Shown: positions 1-7,958 of the stretch, one piece after another
How positions within the stretch are numbered: the first letter of the stretch is position 1
Layout: each line of letters starts with the position of its first letter
Source of the DNA: G965215225 sp965215225
GTDB lineage: Bacteria > Pseudomonadota > Gammaproteobacteria > CBDBNL01 > JAAOII01
DNA length: 64,000 nucleotides
Direction of reading: 5' to 3'
NCBI GenBank assembly: GCA_965215225.1
Contig: OZ244039.1
Coordinates: 1,240,001 to 1,304,000, forward strand
Notes under the pieces: model-generated
Databases searched by the model: none
Seen by the model: the letters and a program-made list of their open reading frames with translations, nothing else
Told to the model about the DNA's origin: nothing
Position numbers and translations under genes: made by a program

Positions 1-3000
1 ATAATGACAGATTTGTCGATACTAACGATGCTTTCCCTCTAGATAGAACCGAATGGGAAGATACAGATAATGATAGGACAGGAAATAATGCCGACCGAGA
101 TGATGATAATGATGGTTTATTGGATACAGATATAAAGGAACAACTGACGAATGTGGCTGGTATCAGTTGTTCGTTGTTAGCCGATTGCGATGGAGATGGG
201 GTAGCCGATGGGGAAGATGCTTTTCCTATTGATCCACAAGAGACGGCGGATAGTGATGGGGACTCATGGGGAGATAATTCGGATAATTGTCCACAGGCTC
301 CTAATCCAGACCAAATTAACACCGATGGAGATGACGATGGCGGCGATGCTTGTGATGAGGATGATGACAATGATGGACATTTAGATGGCAGCGACAATTG
401 CCCGCTTCAATCTAATCCAGACCAAGCAAATGTATGTGCAGAAGATAGCGATGGCGATGGTGTTCTTAACGATCAAGATAACTGTCCGATGCATACCAAT
501 CCAGACCAAAATAATACCGATGGAGCTGCCGATGGCGGTGATGCCTGTGATGAGGATGATGACAATGATAACTATGTGGATAGACGGGATAATTGTCCAC
601 TTGTTGCCAATCCCGACCAAATTAACACCGATGGAGCTGCCGATGGGGGTGATGCCTGTGATTCGGATGATGACAATGATGAGGTTTTAGATGGCAGCGA
701 CAACTGCCCTCTTACTTTTAATCCTCGCACTAATTCAACTCATCAAGTTGATACAGATGGCGATGGCGATGGCGATGCTTGTGATGAGGATGATGATAAT
801 GATCAGGTTCTAGATAGAAGAGACAATTGTCCTCTTATCTCTAATCAAGATCAACTTGATACAGACGAAGATAGAGAAGGGAATGCCTGTGATGGCGATG
901 ATGACAATGATGGAGTTTCTGATAGCGGTGATAATTGCCCGCTTGTTGCCAATCACAACCAAATTAACACCGATAGAGCTGCCGATGGCGGTGATGCCTG
1001 TGATGGGGATGATGACAATGATGGAGTAGGTGATAGTTCAGACCAATGTCCTGTTGGGGAGACGGACTGGACAAGCGATCCTTCTACCGACAATGATGGC
1101 GATGGTTGCCAAGATGCAAGTGAGGATTCAGATGATGATGGAGACGGGTTAGTTGATAATGCAGACCAATGCCCTGCTGGGGTGACGGGCTGGACAAGCA
1201 ATCCTTTTACCGACAATGATAGGGATGGTTGCCGTGATGCGGATGAGGATGAAGATGGAGGTCAAAGTGGTTCAAGTGGGAGTCCTCCCAGTGCTCTTGA
1301 GGTGGAACTCACCTTTGCTCCTATACCGGGCGGTTTTCGCATAAGCAACCAATCGGACTTTGGCGACTTCGTTGTTTTGAGGATCACGGCAACCAGTGGA
1401 GAGAATGTTGAAGTGGAAGAAGTCAAGACAGGCGAATTTGTTGATGACAGCTATGATTTTACTGGGATAGCTGACCTCGAATGGCAGTTTCAGATTACTG
1501 GGATTCTTAGCGATAGCAGGGAGCAGGAGGTGAGTATAAGTTTTGTTTGGGATGAGAATGGGGAAGACCACGGAAGCGGTGGTATTCGGTCGGGTGCCAA
1601 TCATGATGGAGACGGGCGAGCGGATAGTGTGGATGAGGATGATGATAATGATGGGGTGAATGATGCTTCAGACCAATGTCGTGTTGGGGTAATAAATTGG
1701 ATAAGCAATCCTTCTACCGACAATGATGGCGATGGTTGCCGTGATGTCGATGAGGATGAGGATGGCGGTCAAGATGGTTTTGGAGTATCTCTTCGTCCCC
1801 TTGAGGTAGAACTCACTTTTGCTCCCATAGCGGGCGGTTTTGTAATAAGTAACCAATCGGACTTTGGCGATTTAGTCTCTTTGAATATCACAGCAGTCAG
1901 TCGAAGTGAGTTTGTATTGAGAATTATCAACATAGCCGAATTTGCAGATGACAGCTATGATTTTACTGGGCTGGCTGACTTAGGTTGGCACTTTCAGATT
2001 AGAGGGACTCTTAGTGATGGAAGGCAGCAAGAGGTGAAGATAGTTTTTATTTGGGAAGAGAATGAGGCAGACCACAGCAGCGGTGGTATTCGGTCGGGTG
2101 TCAATCATGATGGGGATGGGCGAGCGGATAGTGTGGATGAGGATGATGATAATGATGGGGTGAATGATGATTCAGACCAATGTCCTGTTGGGGTGACGGG
2201 CTGGACAAGCAATCCTTCTACCGATACTGATGGTGATGGTTGCCGTGATAGAGATGAGGATGAGGATGGAGGTCAGGATCTTGAGCTTTCTGTTAGAGGG
2301 TTATATTGCTCGGCTGGGACAAATGGAGATTGCGATGGCGATGGTCATGGAGACCATGTGGACATAGATGATGATGGCGATGGGTTGATAGAGATAGCCA
2401 CAGCGGCGGAATTGAATGCGGTGCGGTATGCTTTAGATGGAAGTGGGAGTAGGTCAGCGGAGAATGCGGGGATCGACACCACTGGCTGTGGTGGTGTCGG
2501 CGGCATTACTTCTTGTTCTGGTTATGAGCTGGTTGCGAATATTAGTCTTGCCGCTTATAGAGATGGCAAAGGCTGGCAACCCTTGGGGCATGATATAGAT
2601 AATGCTACATATGGATGTCAAGGAGCTGCTTTTGATGGGACTTTTGAGGGCAATGGCTGGACGATTAGTGATTTAAGCATCAATCGTTCAGATGAGGATT
2701 GTGTGGGTTTGTTTGGTCATATAGCTGCGGATTCAGAGATTCGCTATCTGACTCTTCGTGCCGAAGCAGTGACAGGTGGAAATAATGTAGGCGGTCTGAT
2801 GGGGTATGGTGAATCGGCTCAGATTCATTCTTCTTCGGTTGTGGTGGGTGGGGTGCGCGGGACTAATCAAGTAGGTGGTCTGATGGGGAATAGTCAATCA
2901 GTTCGGATTTTTTCTTCTTCGATTGTGGCAGCTGTGGTAAGAGGGGATGATAATGTAGGCGGTCTGGTGGGGTCTAGTGACTTGGCTCAGATTTTTTCTT

Positions 3001-3695
3001 CTTCGGTTGTGGCAGGTCAAGTGAGTGGGCGTAATGAAATAGGCGGTCTGGTGGGGTATGGTGAATCGGCTCAGATTTTTTCTTCTTCGGTTGTGGCAAG
3101 TCAAGTGAGTGGGCGTAATGAAATAGGCGGTCTAGTGGGGTATGGTGACTCGACTCGGATTTATTCTTCTTCGGTTGTGGTGGGTGAGGTGAGCGGGACT
3201 GATGATGTAGGTGGTTTGGTGGGAGATTTTGGCTTTGGCCAGGTTGCTTATTCTTATGTAGTCTCAGGCAGTAATACTACTATGCTAGTTGGGGATGTTC
3301 AGACTGGAAACGGGGCTGGAGTTGCTTCCTATTGGGACAGTGAGACGAGCGGTATCAATACTGGTAACCTTGGTGCTCCTAAGCCCAGCGATGAACTTCG
3401 CATGCCAACTGACTATGCAGGGATTTATGAAGATTGGGACGATAACATAGATATATTTGGTGATGGAATGATTGACGAGCCATTGGCTGTTTGGTGTGAT
3501 GAGGATAATAGTGGGAGTATAGAATCAAATGAACGAACCAATGGCAATCGCATCTGGGACTTCGGCACGAATACGGAGTATCCCGCCATTCGCTGTCCTC
3601 CGCTAGATCCTGATGAATGGCGTAACTGGTGGTTTTTGAATGAGACTGGCAAACCCCAACTAAACCAAACCCGTTTAGACGAGTTGCTTCCCTAG
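1..3695 (+). CDS. Surface protein with TSP3-like calcium repeats and GLUG repeats (5' end cut by window)
   Basis: The reading frame is open from base 3 with no stop, so the gene begins before the window; the first good internal start-like codon is a TTG at 120, but coding content continues upstream of it. In order: about 390 residues of acidic thrombospondin type 3-like repeats (DNCPL...NPDQ...DGDACDEDDDND), two copies of a roughly 95-residue domain (LEVELTFAPI-GGF-ISNQSDFGD...), each followed by more TSP3 loops, then the linker DDDGDGLIEIATAAEL, about six GLUG-type repeats (VGGLMGYGESAQIHSSSVV), and a conserved C-terminus (YWDSETSG, EPLAVWCDEDNSG, EYPAIRC, EWRNWWFLNETG). It is one of seven paralogs here. 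The family suggests a calcium-binding exported surface protein; the exact role is unknown. It has more TSP3 repeats than its paralogs and lacks the 60-bp cysteine repeat. Confidence 0.9.
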   Translation, partial: NDRFVDTNDAFPLDRTEWEDTDNDRTGNNADRDDDNDGLLDTDIKEQLTNVAGISCSLLADCDGDGVADGEDAFPIDPQETADSDGDSWGDNSDNCPQAPNPDQINTDGDDDGGDACDEDDDNDGHLDGSDNCPLQSNPDQANVCAEDSDGDGVLNDQDNCPMHTNPDQNNTDGAADGGDACDEDDDNDNYVDRRDNCPLVANPDQINTDGAADGGDACDSDDDNDEVLDGSDNCPLTFNPRTNSTHQVDTDGDGDGDACDEDDDNDQVLDRRDNCPLISNQDQLDTDEDREGNACDGDDDNDGVSDSGDNCPLVANHNQINTDRAADGGDACDGDDDNDGVGDSSDQCPVGETDWTSDPSTDNDGDGCQDASEDSDDDGDGLVDNADQCPAGVTGWTSNPFTDNDRDGCRDADEDEDGGQSGSSGSPPSALEVELTFAPIPGGFRISNQSDFGDFVVLRITATSGENVEVEEVKTGEFVDDSYDFTGIADLEWQFQITGILSDSREQEVSISFVWDENGEDHGSGGIRSGANHDGDGRADSVDEDDDNDGVNDASDQCRVGVINWISNPSTDNDGDGCRDVDEDEDGGQDGFGVSLRPLEVELTFAPIAGGFVISNQSDFGDLVSLNITAVSRSEFVLRIINIAEFADDSYDFTGLADLGWHFQIRGTLSDGRQQEVKIVFIWEENEADHSSGGIRSGVNHDGDGRADSVDEDDDNDGVNDDSDQCPVGVTGWTSNPSTDTDGDGCRDRDEDEDGGQDLELSVRGLYCSAGTNGDCDGDGHGDHVDIDDDGDGLIEIATAAELNAVRYALDGSGSRSAENAGIDTTGCGGVGGITSCSGYELVANISLAAYRDGKGWQPLGHDIDNATYGCQGAAFDGTFEGNGWTISDLSINRSDEDCVGLFGHIAADSEIRYLTLRAEAVTGGNNVGGLMGYGESAQIHSSSVVVGGVRGTNQVGGLMGNSQSVRIFSSSIVAAVVRGDDNVGGLVGSSDLAQIFSSSVVAGQVSGRNEIGGLVGYGESAQIFSSSVVASQVSGRNEIGGLVGYGDSTRIYSSSVVVGEVSGTDDVGGLVGDFGFGQVAYSYVVSGSNTTMLVGDVQTGNGAGVASYWDSETSGINTGNLGAPKPSDELRMPTDYAGIYEDWDDNIDIFGDGMIDEPLAVWCDEDNSGSIESNERTNGNRIWDFGTNTEYPAIRCPPLDPDEWRNWWFLNETGKPQLNQTRLDELLP

Positions 3696-4137
3696 CTTCA
3701 ACCGAAACGGCTAAGGCAGATGTGCTCCAACCAGACTCGTTTCACTCCTTGAACTAACGACTCCTCGGACAAGTACGAGACTGGCATTTGCTCTTCTTGC
3801 CAACCTCAAAAGAGCTGCTCCCAATGCCGAATATCCAACCACCCCCTAATCACCTCCCCTATCATCACCTAAGGGGGTCCCCGCCCAAGCCTTCTAATCT
3901 CTAGTCAAGGAAAAACAACTCAAACAAACTTTATTCAACCACAAAACAGGGGAAAACAACATGCCTCATAGGTGTCCTTAATAATAATCCCCAATCACCT
4001 CTAATCAATAATCATCAATCATCCCCAATCCACCGCTCAATTTCAATCTTACCCTACCAACATGCTTTCATTAAAATAGTTATTGTATCGCTCTACTAGC
4101 TCTCTATGTTATAGTCTCTTGGCTATCATTCTTTATT
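3696..4137. other. Intergenic region with gene-end debris and a probable IS relic
   Basis: The first 100 bases resemble the 3'-flank repeats found after the other GLUG genes (CTTCAACCGAAAC..GGCTAAG.CAG). From about 3880 to 4060 the sequence aligns loosely with the segment following the transposase stop at 54694-54830: GCCCAA, then GAAAAACAAC..AAACAA, then AAAAC.GGG..AAACAAC, then CGCTCAATTTCAA. This suggests a decayed right end of a related insertion sequence. ACCCCCT near 3840 and AGGGGGT near 3873 could pair as a weak terminator. No gene was seen. Confidence 0.4.
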
Positions 4138-4632
4138 CTAAGGGGGTTCATTATCAATAGTTTGCTTTTTGGCTTGCCGCTTCTTATAGAGAAATGCCAA
4201 TAGAATCAGGGCAACCCCTAGGGTGATGGCAGAGTCGGCAATATTAAAGCTGGGATAATACCAGTCCTTATAGTGAACTGAGATGAAATCCACTACATAG
4301 CCGAATTGTAAGCGGTCGGCTGTATTACCGCCTGCGCCGCCTAGGATGAAGGCTATTGCCAGTCTATCAAGCCAGATCTCCCTATGCCCCGAGCGGAATA
4401 ACCAGAAGGAGAGAAATATTATCGCCAGGATACCGACGGTTAACAGGAAGACATTAGACCATTCAGCCGAGGCGAAGAGACTAAAAGCGGCGCCGCGATT
4501 GTAGATATGGACTAGATCCAGCCAAAAGAATATCTCTACAGCTTCTCTATAGGGGATGGTCACCAGGATGATCTTCTTGGTTAGCTGGTCTAGGACTAGG
4601 ATGACTAAAGCAATGATGAAATAGCGGGTCAT
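4138..4632 (-). CDS. lspA: Lipoprotein signal peptidase (signal peptidase II)
   Basis: LspA is the inner-membrane aspartyl protease that cleaves prolipoproteins just before the lipidated cysteine. The 164-residue protein has the normal length, four predicted membrane segments, the NRGAAFSLF motif, and both catalytic regions: GGNTADRLQFGYVVDFI (Asp115) and NIADSAI (Asp133). The start ATGACCCGCTATTTC is repeated 11 times upstream as part of a tandem array, and in the ancestral arrangement it almost certainly overlapped the ubiG stop (ATGA). Its substrates plausibly include the surface lipoproteins encoded in this window. Identification is secure from the motifs. Confidence 0.96.
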   Translation of the reverse strand: MTRYFIIALVILVLDQLTKKIILVTIPYREAVEIFFWLDLVHIYNRGAAFSLFASAEWSNVFLLTVGILAIIFLSFWLFRSGHREIWLDRLAIAFILGGAGGNTADRLQFGYVVDFISVHYKDWYYPSFNIADSAITLGVALILLAFLYKKRQAKKQTIDNEPP

Positions 4633-5217
4633 TCTTTCTTTAATAGTGGATAGTCTAAGAGATGTGTTCTGAAATAGCGGGTCATTCTTTCTTTAATAGT
4701 AGATAGTCTATGAGATCTGCTCTGAAATAGCGGGTCATTCTTTCTTTAATAGTGGATAGTCTATGAGATCTGCTCTGAAATAGCGGGTCATTCTTTCTTT
4801 AATAGTGGATAGTCTATGAGATCTGCTCTGAAATAGTGAGTCATTCTTTCTTTAATAGTGGATAGTCTATGAGATCTGCTCTGAAATAACGGGTCATTCT
4901 TTCTGGGTTGATAGTGGATAGTCTATGAGATCTGCTCTGAAATAGCGGGTCATTCTTTCTTTAATAGTAGATAGCCTATGAGGTGTGCTCTGAAATAGCG
5001 GGTCATTCTTTCTTTAATAGTAGGTGGTCTATGAGATCTGCTCTGAAATAGTGAGTCATTCTTTCTTTAATAGTAGATAGTCTATGAGATCTGCTCTGAA
5101 ATAACGGGTCATTCTTTCTGGGTTGATAGTGGATAGTCTATGAGATCTGCTCTGAAATAACGGGTCATTTTTTCTTTAATAGTAGGTAGTCTATGAGATA
5201 TGCTCTGAAATAGCGGG
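4633..5217 (-). repeat. 53-bp tandem array of ubiG/lspA junction minicistrons
   Basis: Eleven head-to-tail units separate ubiG from lspA. Read on the minus strand, ATG codons occur at 5221, 5168, 5112, 5059, 5006, 4953, 4897, 4844, 4791, 4738 and 4685, then lspA at 4632; spacing is 53 bp except for two units of 56 bp (+3). Each unit is an open reading frame of 18-19 codons, for example MTRYFRADLIDYLLLKKE. It begins with the first five residues of LspA and ends like the C-terminus of UbiG (NYLLLAQKE). Its TGA overlaps the next ATG as ATGA. All 11 units I translated are intact; substitutions are present but none creates a stop or frameshift. Confidence 0.95.
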
Positions 5218-5913
5218 TCATTCTTTCTGAGCTAGTAGTAGATAGTTAATGGCGACAGAGTTGCCGAGGAGGAATTTGTTGCTTAGGGGATCATAGTTGA
5301 TACCGCGGATGAATTTGGTTGTCATGCCTTCTTGGTCGAGCCACTCGCTCAACTCTGCTGGTTGGATGAAGCTATCATAGGAATGGGTTCCCTTCGGCAG
5401 CCAGCCCAATAGGTATTCAGCCGCAAGAATAGCGAGAAAATAGGCTTTCATTGTTCTATTGATAGTGGAGAAGTAGCCCCAGCCGCCTCTTTTCAGTAGG
5501 GCAGCACACTGACCTATCAGCTGAGCAGGACTGCTAGTATGCTCAAGCACTTCTAGGCAGCTGACCAGGTCATAGCTTTGCTTATGGCGTTCTAGTAGTT
5601 CTTCGGCTGTGCCGACCTGGTAATCTATTTTTAGTTTCTTTTCTTTTGAGTGTTGGCGTGCTACTTCTATGAGTTCGGCGCTTGGGTCTATGGCAGTGAC
5701 CTTCGCGCCTCGCTCGGCCATGGCTTCGGCAAAGATGCCACCGCCACAGCCTATATCGGCTAATTTCTTACCCGCCAGCGAACAGTGGGTATCAATGAAG
5801 AGTGAGCGGGGGAAGTTGATCTTATGAAGCGGCTTCATTGCCCCTTGTTCGCGCCACCAGTCTTCGGCCAAGCGAGAGAATTTCTTTACCTCATCGAAAT
5901 TATAAAAACGCAC
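5218..5913 (-). CDS. ubiG: Ubiquinone biosynthesis O-methyltransferase
   Basis: UbiG carries out the two SAM-dependent O-methylations of ubiquinone synthesis. The 231-residue protein has the family N-terminus (KFSRLAEDWWREQGAMKPLHKIN), the SAM-binding motif LADIGCGGG at residues 51-59, and the downstream SCLEVLEH and LKRGGWGYFSTINRT motifs. Length and motifs match the family. Its stop codon overlaps the first minicistron of the array that leads to lspA (ATGA at 5218-5221), so the two genes were probably translationally coupled before the expansion. It is divergent from yggS, with only about 40 bp between them. Confidence 0.95.
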   Translation of the reverse strand: MRFYNFDEVKKFSRLAEDWWREQGAMKPLHKINFPRSLFIDTHCSLAGKKLADIGCGGGIFAEAMAERGAKVTAIDPSAELIEVARQHSKEKKLKIDYQVGTAEELLERHKQSYDLVSCLEVLEHTSSPAQLIGQCAALLKRGGWGYFSTINRTMKAYFLAILAAEYLLGWLPKGTHSYDSFIQPAELSEWLDQEGMTTKFIRGINYDPLSNKFLLGNSVAINYLLLAQKE

Positions 5914-5934
5914 TGGTGTTGAAGCCTAGCTGGG

Positions 5935-5940
5935 TATAAT
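5935..5940 (+). promoter_or_regulatory. Possible -10 element for yggS
   Basis: TATAAT (perfect -10) lies 17 bp before the preferred yggS ATG at 5957, in the short ubiG/yggS divergent gap. I see no convincing -35 at 16-18 bp; TTGAAG at 5919 is too close. Any transcript from it would have a very short leader. Confidence 0.3.
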
Positions 5941-5956
5941 AGTGAATAATAATAAT

Positions 5957-6664
5957 ATGAACAATTCTTCCATTATAAGGCTTACAGCTGAAAGATTAGC
6001 AGCCCAACAAGACAAGATAGCGTTTTGGGCTGACAAATATGATATCTCTCATGAGATTCAACTCCTAGCCGTTTCCAAGACCATATCAGTTGAAGCCATC
6101 AGAGCGGCTCATCAAGCGGGGCAAAAGCAATTTGGCGAAAACTATCTCCAAGAGGCCCAAGCAAAGATGGAGCTACTAAAAGATTTGCCCTTAGTATGGC
6201 ATTTTATTGGTAGGGTGCAGTCCAATAAGACTCGCCCTCTGGCCGAGGCTTTTGATTGGGTGCAAACGGTTTCCTCAGTGAAGATAGCCAGAAGGCTGAA
6301 CGAACAGCGCCCACCGAACAAAGTCCCTCTTAATATATGTGTTCAGGTCAATATCTCTTATGAGGAGGGCAAGGCGGGTTGTCCGCCCGCTGAGCTGTTA
6401 TCTCTTTGTGAGGCAATCAAGGATTTTCCTTGTCTTCGCTTGCGCGGGCTGATGGCTATCCCAGCCTATAGTCAAGCCAAGGAGCAACAGCGAAAGCCTT
6501 TGGCTGAGTTGGCTAAATTATTCCATCAGGTCAAACAGCGACTCAATCTCACTCATTGGGATACTCTATCTATGGGGATGAGTGGGGATCTGGAGGCGGC
6601 TATCCAAGAAGGAACTACTATGGTTAGATTAGGAACTAGTATTTTCGGGCCGAGAGAGAACTAG
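5957..6664 (+). CDS. yggS: YggS family pyridoxal phosphate homeostasis protein
   Basis: A PLP-binding protein of the YggS/PROSC family (alanine racemase N-terminal fold) involved in vitamin B6 homeostasis. The 235-residue product contains the PLP-lysine motif LLAVSKT (Lys41), FGENYLQEAQAK, WHFIGRVQSNK, the QVNIS...KAGCPP stretch, and the C-terminal MGMSGDLEAAIQEG..MVRLGTSIFG that binds the phosphate. I prefer ATG 5957; a GTG at 5942 would add five residues, mostly Asn. Its last ~150 bases have been copied twice immediately downstream. Confidence 0.93.
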   Translation: MNNSSIIRLTAERLAAQQDKIAFWADKYDISHEIQLLAVSKTISVEAIRAAHQAGQKQFGENYLQEAQAKMELLKDLPLVWHFIGRVQSNKTRPLAEAFDWVQTVSSVKIARRLNEQRPPNKVPLNICVQVNISYEEGKAGCPPAELLSLCEAIKDFPCLRLRGLMAIPAYSQAKEQQRKPLAELAKLFHQVKQRLNLTHWDTLSMGMSGDLEAAIQEGTTMVRLGTSIFGPREN

Positions 6665-7028
6665 GGCGGCTTGAGGCTATGTTATTCGCTACTATTTCAT
6701 CAAATCAAACAGCAGCTCAATCTCGCTCATTGGGATACTCTATCTATGGGGATGAGTGGGGATCTGGAGGCGGCTATCCAAGAAGGAACTACTATGGTTA
6801 GATTAGGAACTAGTATTTTCGGACCGAGAGAGAACTAGGGCGGGCCTAGGCTATGTTATTCGCTACTATTTCATCAGGTCAAACAGCAGCTCAATCTCAC
6901 TCATTGGGATACTCTATCTATGGGGATGAGTGGGGATCTGGAGGCGGCTATCCAAGAAGGAACTACTATGGTTAGATTAGGAACTAGTATTTTCGGACCG
7001 AGAGAGAACTAGGGCGGTTCACGGTGGC
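6665..7028 (+). repeat. Two tandem copies of the yggS 3' end / comEC start junction
   Basis: Two units of about 174-176 bp each contain a short comEC-like start (GGCTATGTTATTCGCT, ATG at 6679 and 6853) followed by a near-identical copy of the yggS 3' end (VKQ.LNLTHWDTLSMGMSG to the stop after GPREN). The ATG of each unit opens a frame of about 40 codons that is not the YggS frame. It closes at a TAG that overlaps the internal ATG of MVRLGTSIFGPREN. Translation could therefore pass from one frame to the other. The copies are nearly identical, so the event is recent. Confidence 0.9.
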
Positions 7029-7958
7029 TATGTTATTTGCTTGTCTGGCTTTTAGTCTGACAGTCTTGGCTGTTGGTTTAATGTCCCAGCTTTCTTCGTT
7101 TGGTCTGGTCATGGCTCTGGTGCTTTTTGTTATCAGCTGGTCTTGGCAGCTATGGGGCTCTAGGCTATTCTTTTTCATTTGGCTGGGCTTGGCTTGTGGT
7201 TGGAGTTAGGCGGTAGGCTATGTTATTCGCTTGTCTGGCTTTTAGTCTGACAGTATTGGCTGTTGGTTTAATGCCCCAGCTTCCTTCGGTTAGTCTGGTC
7301 ACAGCTCTGGTTCTTTTTGTTATCAGCTGGGCTTGGCAGCAATGGGGCTTCAAGTTATTCTTCTGCATCTGGCTGGGCTTGGCTTGTGGTTGGCGGTAGG
7401 CTATGTTATTTGCTTGTCTGGCTTTTAGTCTGACAGTATTGGCTGTTGGTTTAATGCCCCAGCTTCCTTCGGTTAGTCTGGTTATGGCTCTGGTTCTTTT
7501 TGTTATCAGCTGGTCTTGGTGGCAATGGGGCTCTGGGCTATTCTTTTTCATTTGGCTGGGTTTGGCTTGTGGTTGGCGGTAGGCTATGTTATTCGCTTGT
7601 CTGGCTTTTAGTCTGACGGTCTTGGCTGTTGGTTTAATGCCCCAGCTTCCTTCGGTTAGTCTGGTCATGGCTCTGGTGCTTTTTGTTATCAGCTGGTCTT
7701 GGCAGCTATGGGGCTCTAGGCTATTCTTTTTCATTTGGCTGGGCTTGGCTTGTGGTTGGAGTTAGGCGGTAGGCTATGTTATTTGCTTGTCTGGCTTTTA
7801 GTCTGACGGTCTTGGCTGTTGGTTTAATGCCCCAGCTTCCTTCGTTTAGTCTGGTCGTGGCTCTGGTGCTTTTTGTTATCAGCTGGTCTTGGCAGCTATG
7901 GGGCTTCAAGCTATTCTTCTGCATCTGGCTGGGTTTGGCTTGTGGTTGGAGTTAGGCT
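7029..7958 (+). repeat. Five tandem copies of the comEC 5' end encoding truncated membrane peptides
   Basis: Copies start at ATG 7029, 7220, 7403, 7586 and 7776; the true comEC follows at 7959 (spacing 183-191 bp). Each encodes the first ~58-60 residues of ComEC (MLFACLAFSLTVLAVGLM... to LGLACGW), i.e. two to three hydrophobic segments. Each ends at an in-frame TAG placed 3-10 bp before the next ATG. The bodies of all five are free of frameshifts; the length differences between units fall at or after the stop codon. Only the final copy reads through into full ComEC. Confidence 0.93.

Noticed and set aside
4633..5217. CRISPR array
   Set aside because: Units are contiguous with no unique spacers and are homologous to the flanking genes. 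The same reasoning excludes 17.7, 16.0 and 52.3 kb.
7165..7924. Antisense frames of 189 and 67 codons over the comEC copies
   Set aside because: Shadows of the repeated comEC 5' ends; the sense copies match ComEC residue by residue.
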